Positions 1-8,454 of a stretch of 64,000 nt of DNA are shown here, one piece after another (position 1 is the stretch's first letter; each line of letters begins with the position of its first letter). Under the pieces are notes generated by a model. It did not search any database, had not been told where the DNA came from, and saw only the letters and a list, made by a program, of their open reading frames with translations. The position numbers and the translations under genes were made by a program. This DNA comes from Rufibacter roseolus (GTDB lineage Bacteria; Bacteroidota; Bacteroidia; Cytophagales; Hymenobacteraceae): contig NZ_JAFMSU010000002.1 in the NCBI RefSeq assembly GCF_017916365.1, positions 248,001 through 312,000 of the forward strand, in the 5' to 3' direction.

Positions 1-723
1 GCTGTAGTTACCGGCATACACATTCAGTTTACCGCCCGAGACTTCCACGGTAACGTTGGTGGTCCGGTCCAGGAACTCACGGTCGTGGGAAACAATCACC
101 AGCGCACCTTCATAGTCGCTTAGGTAATTTTCAATCCATTTGATGGAAGGTAAGTCCAGGTGGTTGGTAGGCTCATCAAGCAGCAGGAGGGAAGGTTTCT
201 GCAACAGGATCTTGGCCAGCATCACGCGCATGCGCCATCCGCCGGAGAAAGTCTTGAGGGGTTGCTGCAGTTCCTGCGTGGTGAAGCCCAGTCCCTCCAG
301 GATCTCCTCGGCTTTCACCTGTATGTTATAGCCGTCCAGGGCCTCAAAGTGCTCCTGCAGGCGGGCCAGTTTGTCAATGTGCTCGTCCTGGTAATCTGTT
401 TCCATCTCGTGCAGCACCTCGTCTATTTGGCGCTGTAGGTTGATGGCTTCCTCAAACGCCTGCAGGGCCACGTTCAGGATGCTCTCGTGGGTGTCATAAG
501 ACAGAAGATCCTGGTTCAGGAAACCCAGCGTGGTGTCGCGGCTCATCTGAATGCTGCCGCCGTCAGGTTTGTATTCGCCCACCAGCAGGCGCAGCAGCGT
601 GGATTTGCCGGTCCCGTTCAGTCCTACAAGCCCAATCTTGTCTTTGGGTTTGATGTGCAGGTTGGCGTCTTCGTACAGCGTGCGGCTCCCGAAATGGAAG
701 TTGAGGTTATTAATGGAAATCAT
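1..723 (-). CDS. ABC-F family ATPase, N-terminal 241 residues (cut by window edge)
   Basis: The frame opens at ATG 723 and stays open to the left edge, so the second ATPase half lies outside. The first nucleotide-binding domain is complete: Walker A GLNGTGKST at residues 34-42, the ABC-F signature SGGWRMR at 160-166, Walker B running into DEPTNHLD at 183-190, and the H-loop SHDREFLD at 212-219. No membrane segment is present. Proteins of this family bind ribosomes and help stalled or antibiotic-blocked translation; which subfamily this is cannot be told without the linker and C-terminus. A palindromic repeat copy and about 220 nt of non-coding DNA separate it from the next gene. Confidence 0.93.
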   Translation of the reverse strand, partial: MISINNLNFHFGSRTLYEDANLHIKPKDKIGLVGLNGTGKSTLLRLLVGEYKPDGGSIQMSRDTTLGFLNQDLLSYDTHESILNVALQAFEEAINLQRQIDEVLHEMETDYQDEHIDKLARLQEHFEALDGYNIQVKAEEILEGLGFTTQELQQPLKTFSGGWRMRVMLAKILLQKPSLLLLDEPTNHLDLPSIKWIENYLSDYEGALVIVSHDREFLDRTTNVTVEVSGGKLNVYAGNYS

Positions 724-898
724 GGGTCAAATAGTATCGGAGGGCAAAGGTAACACTTTGAAAATAATAGGCGTCCGCCTTTTCCTCCCGAGGTGCTTTA
801 AGGCTTATGTTGGCTTGTTCTTAACACAAAACCAGCCGAAAACGTGCCGAGGTCCGGCGGGAAATAGCTGAGGAGAAAAGGAGAGAAGAACGAATGAA

Positions 899-939
899 CC
901 TGTTTAGTGGCTGTTTTCTCAAGAAAGGGCAGAAAACAG
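899..939. repeat. double-palindrome element, copy 1
   Basis: Outer CCTGTTTAG and AAAACAG arms surround an inner GGCTGTTTTCTC...GAAAGGGC pair. It lies 6 nt beyond the stop codon of the SxtJ-like gene. Confidence 0.55.
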
Positions 940-945
940 ATCCAG

Positions 946-1302
946 TTAAAAGGTGCGCTCAAAATCTGAAGCATCAAAGGTGTGTTCCCGCTGGACAAAG
1001 CTGGAATCTTCCTTTTTAGGGGACTTGTGAAAAAAGCGGTACATCCATGCAATGGGGGTGAGCACCCCAAAGAAGACAATCGCCAATAGGATCTTTGTGT
1101 TGATGCGCCCGATAAAATGTAGCAGAACCATCCATTTCTGCAGCAGCCAGGGAATAGGCGGGACCGAGAGTAACCCCAAGAGCAGGGTTCCACCAGCCAT
1201 GGCTACCAAAAAAAGATTAGGATACCAGAGAATATAAAAGAAGAGCAAAGGAACCGCCAATGAAATAGCAGCTTCCAGGGTCTGTACTCGGTTACTAGGC
1301 AT
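946..1302 (-). CDS. SxtJ-family small membrane protein
   Basis: A 118-residue protein with about three hydrophobic segments (roughly residues 11-30, 32-52 and 68-88) and a charged C-terminal tail containing KSPKKEDSS. Size, hydrophobic pattern and position directly after a carbamoyltransferase and a DUF5989 gene match the SxtJ membrane-protein family, whose biochemical role is unknown. It starts 3 nt after the DUF5989 stop, so the three genes are surely one transcript. Being an inner-membrane partner of the carbamoyltransferase is inference from gene order. The family assignment is from recognition, not a profile search. Confidence 0.75.
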   Translation of the reverse strand: MPSNRVQTLEAAISLAVPLLFFYILWYPNLFLVAMAGGTLLLGLLSVPPIPWLLQKWMVLLHFIGRINTKILLAIVFFGVLTPIAWMYRFFHKSPKKEDSSFVQREHTFDASDFERTF

Positions 1303-1305
1303 TGC

Positions 1306-1449
1306 TTAAAAAAGAGCGTAAATAAAGGACGCAGCCGGTCCGCCGGCCACTACCAGTAAGCCCAGGAGGAGGAGTAAAAACAATATTGGGGTGAGCCACC
1401 ATTTCTTTCTGGTGAGCATGTACCGCCAAAGCTCTTTCAAAGAATCCAT
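1306..1449 (-). CDS. DUF5989 family small membrane protein (SxtK-like)
   Basis: A 47-codon gene, translated by me from the sequence. It begins MDSLKELWRYMLTRKKWW, continues with one very hydrophobic segment (about residues 19-36) and ends SFIYALF. A short amphipathic Lys/Trp-rich head, one membrane helix and a terminal F-I-Y-x-L-F is the known pattern of DUF5989, whose genes sit beside NodU/CmcH-type carbamoyltransferases. It lies 5 nt after the carbamoyltransferase stop and 3 nt before the SxtJ-like start. The function is unknown; one possibility is anchoring the carbamoyltransferase at the membrane. Confidence 0.85.
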   Translation of the reverse strand: MDSLKELWRYMLTRKKWWLTPILFLLLLLGLLVVAGGPAASFIYALF

Positions 1450-1454
1450 GTAAT

Positions 1455-3257
1455 TCAGGGTTTGCTGATGACAAAGTTACCTAATACCAGCAAATCTATC
1501 TCAGTGCTCAAAAAACATCTGAGGGCATCTGCGGGAGTGGCTACAATGGGTTCTTCGTTTACGTTAAAACTGGTGTTAACCAATACCGGGGTACCAGTAA
1601 TGCTTCCAAAGGCATGCAGGAGTTTCCAGAACCGCTCATTGGTGTCTGGTGTAACGGTTTGTACCCGGGCCGAAAAATCTGAGTGGGTAATGGCGGGTAA
1701 ATTGCTCTTAGGTGTTTGAAGTTTCGTGTTGATGTCTGCTTGCGAAAACTGTTCCCCAACGGGAAGGCGGTGTTCTGCCTTTAGAAGGGTGGTGGTAGTC
1801 ATGTAAGGCGATGGCGCTGCACTTTCAAAAAAGGCAGTCTTGTATTCCAGGGGAACGGCCGGGGCAAACGGCCGGAAATCTTCCCGGTGCTTGGTTTTCA
1901 GGTTTAGGATAGATTGCATCTTGGGGTTGCGCGGATCGGCGAGAATGCTTCTGTTCCCCAAAGCCCTGGGCCCCCACTCCATCCTGCCCTGAACCCACCC
2001 AATGATTTTTCCCTCTGCCAAGTTAGAAGCGGTGAAATGCACCAATTCTTCCAGATTTTTAAAATATTGAAAAGGAAGGCCGGTTTTGAGAAGAACGTTT
2101 TCGACCTCTTTTTCTGAAAACGAGGGGCCCAGGTAAGAGCCTTGTAAAGCGTCATAGCCGTTTGCCTGCAGGCGGGGAGTTTTCAGGTAAAGATGAGAGA
2201 ATGCCAGGGCTGCACCCAATGCTCCCCCGGCATCACCGCTGGCAGGTTGTGTGTAAATGTTTTCAAAGATGCCACAGTTTTCCAGTTTGCCGGTTGCCAC
2301 GCAGTTGAGAGCCACGCCCCCGGCCAGGCAAAGGTTTTTGCTCCCGGTCAGTTCTTTAGCGGTTTTAGCCATCCGTATGACTGCTTCCTCTGTGAACTGT
2401 TGAATGGCCAAGGCTAGATCGGCGTGGTTTTGGTTCAAGGGCTCAGAAGAGGAACGTACCGGAAACCCCCACAGTTGCTCCCATTTCTTTTCATGGATCA
2501 TCCGCAGCCCGGTTGCATATTGGAAATAAGGTTGATGCAAGGTGACGGACCCATCATGATGAAGCGTAACCAGTTCCTTTTCCATTTTCTGCCTGAGTTG
2601 CCTAGCCTGTTCTGGTCTTCCGTAGGGGGCCAAACCCATTAATTTGTATTCCCCGCTGTTCACCTTAAAACACAGAAAATACGTGAAGGAGGTGTAAAGC
2701 AGGCCCACTGAGTCTGGAAACTTCATCTCCACCAATGATTTAAGCTGGGTTCCCTGGCCGTGGTATATACCCGCCGTGGCCCATTCGCCCACCCCGTCTA
2801 TGGTTAAGACTGCCGCTTCTTCAAAAGCCGAGGCATAAAAGGTGCTGGCGGCATGGGAGAGATGGTGCTCTGAGAAATAAAGGGGAGGTTCAGCCTCTGG
2901 GTCCAATATTTTAAAGGCTTTTTGCAGGGTGGTTTTCAGAAATAGTTTATCCTTCAACCAAATAGGCATTGAAGCTTGGAAGGAAGAAAACCCAGCGGGG
3001 GCATTGTGGTAATAGGTTTCCAGTAAGCGTTCAAACTTAAGTAAGGGCTTGTCATAGAACACCACTGCTCTTACCTCAGAAAGGGTGATTCCGGCTTCGG
3101 ACAGGCAGTAACGGATAGCGTGCTCAGGAAACGATTCGTCAAATTTTTTCCGGGTAAACCGCTCCTCCTGTGCTGCTGCCCAGATCTTACCTTTTCCTAC
3201 CAGGCAAGCGGCCGCATCATGGTAATAGGCCGATATGCCCAGTACAAAATCATCCAT
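1455..3257 (-). CDS. carbamoyltransferase, NodU/CmcH/TobZ family
   Basis: A 600-residue O-carbamoyltransferase, the usual family length. The N-terminal Kae1-like domain shows YYHDAAACL (about residues 11-19), QEERFTRKKFDESFP (about 31-45) and HHLSHAASTFYAS (about 130-142). The C-terminal YrdC-like part shows RMEWGPRALGNRSILADPR (about 420-440), REDFRPFAPAV, and VNTSFNVNEEPI near the end. The family makes carbamoyl-adenylate from carbamoyl phosphate and ATP and moves the carbamoyl group to a hydroxyl of a sugar or natural product. The acceptor here is unknown. It heads an operon with DUF5989 and SxtJ genes and is divergent, over only 50 bp, from an SGNH hydrolase gene. Confidence 0.95.
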   Translation of the reverse strand: MDDFVLGISAYYHDAAACLVGKGKIWAAAQEERFTRKKFDESFPEHAIRYCLSEAGITLSEVRAVVFYDKPLLKFERLLETYYHNAPAGFSSFQASMPIWLKDKLFLKTTLQKAFKILDPEAEPPLYFSEHHLSHAASTFYASAFEEAAVLTIDGVGEWATAGIYHGQGTQLKSLVEMKFPDSVGLLYTSFTYFLCFKVNSGEYKLMGLAPYGRPEQARQLRQKMEKELVTLHHDGSVTLHQPYFQYATGLRMIHEKKWEQLWGFPVRSSSEPLNQNHADLALAIQQFTEEAVIRMAKTAKELTGSKNLCLAGGVALNCVATGKLENCGIFENIYTQPASGDAGGALGAALAFSHLYLKTPRLQANGYDALQGSYLGPSFSEKEVENVLLKTGLPFQYFKNLEELVHFTASNLAEGKIIGWVQGRMEWGPRALGNRSILADPRNPKMQSILNLKTKHREDFRPFAPAVPLEYKTAFFESAAPSPYMTTTTLLKAEHRLPVGEQFSQADINTKLQTPKSNLPAITHSDFSARVQTVTPDTNERFWKLLHAFGSITGTPVLVNTSFNVNEEPIVATPADALRCFLSTEIDLLVLGNFVISKP

Positions 3258-3307
3258 TATTAAAAGACTCTGAATTTTCTCAAATTGCCCCCTGAAATAT
3301 AGGGTTT

Positions 3308-4462
3308 ATGTTCAAGAAATGGGTGTCAAGGTATCAATTCGTGGCGGTGCAGGTGTTTACCTTACTTTTGTTGGTCTTGTTGCTCAATGCGTTACTATCC
3401 CTTTTTTATTTCTACAAAGACCAGCAGCTTAAACAAACCAACCCTATTGTACAAAAGTACGGAAGAGAGGCCTTGCGATCGGTGTATCCTTCCTACTCAG
3501 ATCAGGAGCAAGATGTGCTCCTAACAGAAACCTGGACCCGAAAGCAGCAATACGAAAGTTTCACTGGGTTCAAGGAAGCGGCTTTTAAAGGAAAGTATTT
3601 GAACGTGCATCCGGCTGGTTTCAGGATGGGGTGGCAACAGGGCCCCTGGCCTTTGGATACTCAGTACACCAATGTCTTCGTTTTTGGCGGGTCTACCACC
3701 TTTGGGTACGGCGTGGCCGATACTGAGACCTTGCCCTCTCACTTACAGCGCTTATTGCAAAAGCAGCAGCCAGGGGTACGGTGTTACAACTTTGGCCGGG
3801 GCTTTTATTATTCTGAGCAGGAACGGGCTCTTTTTGAGAAACTCCTGGTAGAAGGCGTTCACCCAGACCTGGTCATTTTTATTGATGGCTTGAATGAGTA
3901 TGCCCAACCTGAACCTGAGTTTGTAGAGCAGACGAAGGCGCTTTTTGCCCAACAGCCTGGCACTTTGTTCCAGTATTGGTTCCAGGGAATACCCCTGAGC
4001 CGACTAGCCCGGTCCCTGCGTTACCGATTACTTGGTATTTCCCCTGAACCACCAGAACCTAACCACAGTTGCGCGCCAGATTCCATCCAACAGATACACA
4101 GCCGGTACTGGCAAAACCGCAAGCTGATTGAAGCGGTAGCCAACCACGTGAAAATCCCCTGTGTGTTCATTTGGCAGCCAATATCCTGTTTCCAATACCA
4201 GCCTAAAGATGCTTTCTTCTTAACCCCGCAAGAAGCAAATGATTGCTACCCTGGGTGTGGGTATGGGCAGATTGCCACCGAATGGAAAAAGAACGCAGAT
4301 ATGGATAACTCCCTCTGGCTGGCCGACATCCAAAAAAGCCGGATCGCTAACCGGTACGTAGATAAAGTGCACTACACCTCTGCTTTCCATGCTGAGATTG
4401 CCGATAGTATTGTCTCAAATTTGACAAGAAGAGGAGTTCTGAACCAGCCTGCAAAGAAGTAA
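3308..4462 (+). CDS. membrane-anchored SGNH/GDSL hydrolase
   Basis: A 384-residue protein with one N-terminal membrane segment (about residues 12-35) and the rest probably periplasmic. The SGNH signature is visible: FVFGGSTTFGYG with candidate nucleophile Ser129, an IDGLNEY block III-like Asn, and the C-terminal D352-x-x-H355 pair. Hydrolases of this type remove or transfer acyl groups on sugars and lipids. It shares a 50-bp intergenic region with the carbamoyltransferase operon, so co-regulation is likely. Saxitoxin clusters also carry a GDSL hydrolase (SxtL) beside sxtI-J-K. The substrate is unknown. Confidence 0.8.
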   Translation: MFKKWVSRYQFVAVQVFTLLLLVLLLNALLSLFYFYKDQQLKQTNPIVQKYGREALRSVYPSYSDQEQDVLLTETWTRKQQYESFTGFKEAAFKGKYLNVHPAGFRMGWQQGPWPLDTQYTNVFVFGGSTTFGYGVADTETLPSHLQRLLQKQQPGVRCYNFGRGFYYSEQERALFEKLLVEGVHPDLVIFIDGLNEYAQPEPEFVEQTKALFAQQPGTLFQYWFQGIPLSRLARSLRYRLLGISPEPPEPNHSCAPDSIQQIHSRYWQNRKLIEAVANHVKIPCVFIWQPISCFQYQPKDAFFLTPQEANDCYPGCGYGQIATEWKKNADMDNSLWLADIQKSRIANRYVDKVHYTSAFHAEIADSIVSNLTRRGVLNQPAKK

Positions 4463-4596
4463 ACGGCAGTTAACCTTTGATTAAAAATCTATTTAAGGCG
4501 TGAGGGGAAAAGAGGTATTTAACAACCTGCTTTGTTAAAAAGGAACGAAAGGATCTCTCCCTAAAGAACATTTCACCTTCTTTATCAACGTTTCAC

Positions 4597-4634
4597 CGTT
4601 TCTGCCGTTATTTTGGAAAATCAGCCCTAAAACG
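4597..4634. repeat. double-palindrome element, copy 2
   Basis: Left CGTTTCTGCCG and right CAGCCCTAAAACG arms flank TTTTGGAAAA. It ends 13 nt before the ATG of the 2H phosphoesterase, so it may form part of that 5' leader. Confidence 0.55.
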
Positions 4635-4647
4635 CTAATCTTAAGAT

Positions 4648-5223
4648 ATGGTAGCTATAGTTTCTTTGCTCGATGCCGAACACTCAGACCGGATGAACCA
4701 ACTGATTTACGGCTTAGAGCGTGAATTTGGGCTGAAAGAAGTACAGAAAACCCCATACCCGCACATCACCTGGCTCACGGTGAACGACGGCAGCTTGCAT
4801 AACCTGCAGAAAACGCTGGGGCACGCGGCCGGGATCTGCTGCCGCTTCCGGATCAACACCACCGGCCTGGGCATTTTCCCCGGCGAGAAGCCCGTGCTGT
4901 ACATTCCGGTCCTGAGAACGGCCAACGTGAACCATTTCCACAACCAGCTCTACAAGGCAGTCTGCCTCCTGAGCAACGAGATCAACCCATATTACCATCC
5001 CGATGTCTGGATGCCGCACCTTTCGCTGGCCTTGGGAGACACCACGCCGGAGCTGGTAGCCCAGGCCATGGTGTACCTGAACCGTAAGAACTACCAGTGG
5101 AAGGTAGAGCTGGATAACCTCACGCTGCTCACTAAAAACGGTGACCTGTTCCTTAAAAACGGCGTCTTTCCGTTGGTGGAGGTAGAGGCGAAAGATGTCA
5201 TCAAACTCTCAACCTCCAAATAA
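4648..5223 (+). CDS. 2H phosphoesterase (2'-5' RNA ligase-like)
   Basis: A 191-residue protein with the two HxT/S motifs that define the 2H phosphoesterase fold: H39-I-T41 in PYPHITWLTV and H124-L-S126 in MPHLSLALG. The spacing of about 85 residues suits the two symmetric lobes. Members hydrolyse or form 2'-5' or cyclic phosphodiester bonds in RNA or nucleotides; the substrate cannot be told from sequence. No signal peptide, so cytoplasmic. It is a single-gene unit, convergent with the downstream decarboxylase gene. Confidence 0.82.
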   Translation: MVAIVSLLDAEHSDRMNQLIYGLEREFGLKEVQKTPYPHITWLTVNDGSLHNLQKTLGHAAGICCRFRINTTGLGIFPGEKPVLYIPVLRTANVNHFHNQLYKAVCLLSNEINPYYHPDVWMPHLSLALGDTTPELVAQAMVYLNRKNYQWKVELDNLTLLTKNGDLFLKNGVFPLVEVEAKDVIKLSTSK

Positions 5224-5277
5224 TCACCTTTATTAACGACTCAGCCGTTAGCGCATGCCCGGGTTTGCAAAGCTTTC

Positions 5278-6711
5278 TTAACCTTTTAGCTCCCTTTCCA
5301 GCTCCGCGGCTTTTTCCCGAAGTATACTTAAGGCCAAGTCAATGGTATCCCGGTGCGTTCTAAAAGACAGGATGGCCAGACGCAGCATGAAATTCCCTTC
5401 CAGCAGGGTAGAGGATAGGAACACGCGTCCGTCCTGCTGCACGGCTTTGATCAGTTTTTGGTTGAACTCATTCACGTCAGTGGCGACCTCAGGAACGTAG
5501 CGGAAAATCACCACCGATAACTCCGGTGCCACGGGCGCCTCAAATCCAGGTGTCTGCTGTAATTCCTTAAAAGCGTACTGCGCCAGGCTAAGCTTTTCTT
5601 CCAGGGCATCGCGGAAGGCGGCCACTCCGTGCAGTTTCAAGGGGAGCCACAGCCGAAGCCCTCTGAAATGTTTGCTCAGTTCCGGTGACAGATCCGCAGG
5701 GGAGGCTTCCTCAGTGGCAGAAAGAGCATCCTGCATGTAATTGGCCAAGTAATGGTGTGTCTCGGCGGTCTGCTGGCGGTTTTTGATGAGCACCGCGCCC
5801 AAGCCGTAAGGAATAAACAAACCCTTGTGCGGGTCCATCACCACTGAGTCAGCTGCTTCAATTCCCTTAAGCCTTGATTTACCCGATGGAGCCAGAACAA
5901 AGAATCCGCCGTAGGCTGCATCCACGTGGTACCACAAGCCATGTTTTTTGGTTATCTGGGCTAGTTCCGGCAAGGGGTCAACTGCGCCCACATCGGTAGT
6001 GCCCGCCGAGGCGATGAGGAGCCAGGGCTTCAATCCGGCGGCTTTGTCCTCTGAGATAGCTTGCTCCAGGGCCTCGGGTTGCATGCGGTACAGGGCATCC
6101 ATGGGGATGTGCCGGACCGGGCATTCCCCCAAACCGGCAATCCGGAGGGCTTTATCCAGGCAATGGTGCGCGTGGGCGGTGGTATAGACCACTGCATCAG
6201 GGATAATGCGGCTCGTGATTTTCTGCGCGTCACGGGCCGTGGCCAAGGCAATGAGGCTGGCGATGCTGCCTCCCGAGGTGAGATTTCCGGCCGCGTCTGC
6301 CGGGAAATCGATAAGGCTGGCCATCCAGCGAAGCAGCATGTTCTCCATCCGCACCGCGCCGGGGGCCGAGAAGAAGATGCCCGCATATTTATTCGTGACC
6401 GCCGCCAGGTAATCTCCCAACCCTGAGTAGTACAAGCCACCTCCCGGAATGTAGCCCAGGTGCCCGCCGGAGGCCGAGTTAATGCCCGGCATATCCACCT
6501 CGCGCTGCAGCAGGCCCAATGCCTCTTCTATCTGAATGGGGGTTTCTGCCAATGGGCTTTCCAGGAGGCCAGCGCCTTTTTCAGGGGTGTCTACAAAGGC
6601 GGGCAGGGAAGGAAGTTGATGAAGGAAATTCTGGACGTAGGTTTCCACGGCCTGCTGAACTGCTAAACGTTCTGGTTCACTGGGTTCCAGGGGATATTTG
6701 GGAGAAGTCAT
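5278..6711 (-). CDS. PLP-dependent group II decarboxylase (aromatic L-amino-acid type)
   Basis: A 477-residue group II amino-acid decarboxylase. ATG at 6711 is chosen (MTSPKYPLEPSEPERLAVQ); the frame extends upstream, but the added residues do not look like the family. Visible landmarks: HVDAAYGG with the PLP-ring Asp at about 264, MDPHKGLF with the Schiff-base Lys at about 296, and the SGGSIASLIAL phosphate region. Relatives act on tyrosine, DOPA, tryptophan or phenylalanine and release the amine and CO2. The substrate is not fixed by what I can see. Neighbours give no pathway hint. Confidence 0.88.
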   Translation of the reverse strand: MTSPKYPLEPSEPERLAVQQAVETYVQNFLHQLPSLPAFVDTPEKGAGLLESPLAETPIQIEEALGLLQREVDMPGINSASGGHLGYIPGGGLYYSGLGDYLAAVTNKYAGIFFSAPGAVRMENMLLRWMASLIDFPADAAGNLTSGGSIASLIALATARDAQKITSRIIPDAVVYTTAHAHHCLDKALRIAGLGECPVRHIPMDALYRMQPEALEQAISEDKAAGLKPWLLIASAGTTDVGAVDPLPELAQITKKHGLWYHVDAAYGGFFVLAPSGKSRLKGIEAADSVVMDPHKGLFIPYGLGAVLIKNRQQTAETHHYLANYMQDALSATEEASPADLSPELSKHFRGLRLWLPLKLHGVAAFRDALEEKLSLAQYAFKELQQTPGFEAPVAPELSVVIFRYVPEVATDVNEFNQKLIKAVQQDGRVFLSSTLLEGNFMLRLAILSFRTHRDTIDLALSILREKAAELERELKG

Positions 6712-6786
6712 TAAAGCAAAAGTCGTTTTTTCAGGAATAGTAACGCACCTGGCCAAAGGAGGGAAGAAGCCTAGGTGTTTCCTTTG

Positions 6787-6829
6787 CCTTTGGGGGCTGT
6801 TTTTCGGGAACCAAGCTATAAAATAAAAG
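6787..6829. repeat. double-palindrome element, copy 3 (weak)
   Basis: CCTTTGGGGGCTGTTTTTC on the left and a decayed AGCTATAAAAT on the right. It directly abuts a terminator that itself resembles the element. Confidence 0.35.
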
Positions 6830-6873
6830 TGGGTTTTGCGGCCGATTTTTCTGAATCAGACGCAAAACCCACT
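6828..6873 (-). terminator. hairpin terminator of the DUF4136 gene, built like the double palindrome
   Basis: Outer arms AGTGGGTTTTGCG (6828-6840) and CGCAAAACCCACT (6861-6873) are perfectly complementary over 13 bp. On the minus strand a T-rich run follows. The inner part GGCCGATTTTT...AATCAG repeats the layout of the interspersed palindrome. Confidence 0.7.
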
Positions 6874-6908
6874 CAAAACAAAATGAATATGTGAAGCCTG
6901 GCTTAACC

Positions 6909-7505
6909 TTAGTTAGCCGAGGAGTTTTCTCGGAGATAGCCTTTCCGGAAGACGCGGTACTGGTCAAAGATGGTTCTCACGGCCCGGTTGAGGTAGGCGG
7001 TGTTTTCAGTGGTAGGGTCTGAGAGTACACCTGAGGTGTAACCCTGCCAGACGGCATTCTGCTTTTTATGGTCCAGGAGGGTGACCAGCAGGGTGCCCTG
7101 GCTCATGTACATTTTAATAGGACGGTAGGCCTCATGCTCAGTATTATTGGGCTCCTCGTTGTTCACTAGCCAGATGTCAAACTCTTCCTGCTCGTACCCT
7201 TTCATGTTCAGGTCATTGTAGTAGATGTAGTAACTCACCAGCAGATCCGGTTTTTTGTCACTGTACTCGTAGCCCTGGATTTCCAGCCGCTCCCTGATGT
7301 ATTTCTTCAGCACCTCGTAGTTCTTGAGGGTGGTGCTGTCTTCTTCAGAGGCGTGGGTGATGAAATTGAAAGTCCGGTACTTATGGAAAGCACCCGCGTA
7401 ACTGTAATCTGAACCAAATTTGCGGTGTCCAAAACCCAGGCAGCCACTCAGGCCAGCCATTAAAATCACCAGAAGGATTGTTGACAGAAGGTAGTGCTTT
7501 CTCAT
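6909..7505 (-). CDS. DUF4136 lipoprotein
   Basis: A 198-residue lipoprotein precursor: a hydrophobic leader ends in LSGC, with lipidated Cys22. The mature part has the DUF4136 layout, namely a YRTFNFI strand, then a helix with IRERLEIQGYEYSDKKPDLLVSYYIYY, then a second half that ends with a predicted helix (AVRTIFDQYR). The family is common in Bacteroidota envelopes and has no defined function. It is likely outer-membrane attached. A strong terminator follows the gene. Confidence 0.8.
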   Translation of the reverse strand: MRKHYLLSTILLVILMAGLSGCLGFGHRKFGSDYSYAGAFHKYRTFNFITHASEEDSTTLKNYEVLKKYIRERLEIQGYEYSDKKPDLLVSYYIYYNDLNMKGYEQEEFDIWLVNNEEPNNTEHEAYRPIKMYMSQGTLLVTLLDHKKQNAVWQGYTSGVLSDPTTENTAYLNRAVRTIFDQYRVFRKGYLRENSSAN

Positions 7506-7610
7506 TTTTCTTTCGTGTTTAAAATTCTGTATCTCCGTTACTTACGACTTTGCAATCCGGGAAGGTTTTAAAATTTTAATGGAAAATGAAAAAAACAGGC
7601 TAACCACACA

Positions 7611-8315
7611 TCAGGCCAGTATTTCCTTCTTTTCCTGAATTAATTCCTTTATCTGTACAGTACCTTCCGTACCCTTTAACAAAAAGTTTCTACTCCTATG
7701 CCTGAAGATCACCTGCAGGTTAGAAGCCCTGGCAGGCAGTTGGGTGGGGAACCAGGATCTGCCTTCTTTCACCAGGATGAACAAGCCTGTTTCTGTCCCC
7801 AACGCCTTAAAGTTCGGTCCGGCTTCCTGCCAAACCTCCAAGCCCGCTGTTTGGGCTAAAAGCCCTACTACTGGGGCGACCTCAGGTGCCACCAAGCCTA
7901 CCTCACTCACACAGATAATACTTTCAACCCCGAAAGGCGCAGCAGTGGCAGTAGCTAGATTATGCCGGCAGATAAACTCCAGCACGTTTCCATCCGGATC
8001 CTGGAAGTAGATACCTTCAGCGTTCCAGGCCGGTGCGAACAAAAAATCGTCGGCGCCGTCTTTGGCCAACAGGCTGGTGCGGGATTGAAGCCAGGCTTTG
8101 GCTTCAGTGAGTTGGTTCTCAGGGATGTTGAAGGCAAAGTGATAGTGCGGGTTTTCAATTTTACCGGCCTGCTCAAATGTTATCCGCGAGGCTCCTGCCT
8201 GAAAGGTGAAAGAGGTTTGTGAAGCATCCAGCAAGGCAAGCCCCAGCGTCTGGGTATAAAAATACCGCTGTTTCGGTAGGTTCCTGGTAGAAAGGTGAAG
8301 GTGTTGTATCAGCAT
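7611..8315 (-). CDS. VOC family protein (glyoxalase/bleomycin-resistance fold)
   Basis: A 234-residue cytoplasmic protein. Residues 1-117 form a typical VOC unit: LIQHLHLSTRNLPKQRYFYTQTLGL at the start, HYHFAFNIP in the middle and FQDPDGNVLEFICRH at the end, with His and Glu positions that usually bind a metal. Residues 120-220 look like a degenerate second unit (SIICVSEVGLV, GPNFKALGTETGLFILVKEGR). Such proteins range from lyases to dioxygenases, so no reaction is proposed. Confidence 0.78.
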   Translation of the reverse strand: MLIQHLHLSTRNLPKQRYFYTQTLGLALLDASQTSFTFQAGASRITFEQAGKIENPHYHFAFNIPENQLTEAKAWLQSRTSLLAKDGADDFLFAPAWNAEGIYFQDPDGNVLEFICRHNLATATAAPFGVESIICVSEVGLVAPEVAPVVGLLAQTAGLEVWQEAGPNFKALGTETGLFILVKEGRSWFPTQLPARASNLQVIFRHRSRNFLLKGTEGTVQIKELIQEKKEILA

Positions 8316-8405
8316 GATTACCAGTTGCTTTTAGGCTCCAGTAAATGGTGTCTTATATACAAGTTATCAAATAATATTGAAAAAATCACAACTTTAGGGC
8401 ATAAA

Positions 8406-8432
8406 AAAAGGCGGAAGAAACTTCCGCCTTTT
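8406..8432 (-). terminator. terminator of the deoxyhypusine synthase-like gene
   Basis: AAAAGGCGGAAG, loop AAA, CTTCCGCCTTTT: a perfect 12-bp stem lying 22 nt past the stop codon at 8455 on the minus strand. Confidence 0.8.
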
Positions 8433-8454
8433 AAGGTTTTTACAAATATGGTAA

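Noticed and set aside
946-4462. A saxitoxin biosynthesis cluster
   Set aside because: Only the carbamoyltransferase, DUF5989, SxtJ and GDSL genes are present; the polyketide synthase-like and amidinotransferase genes are absent.
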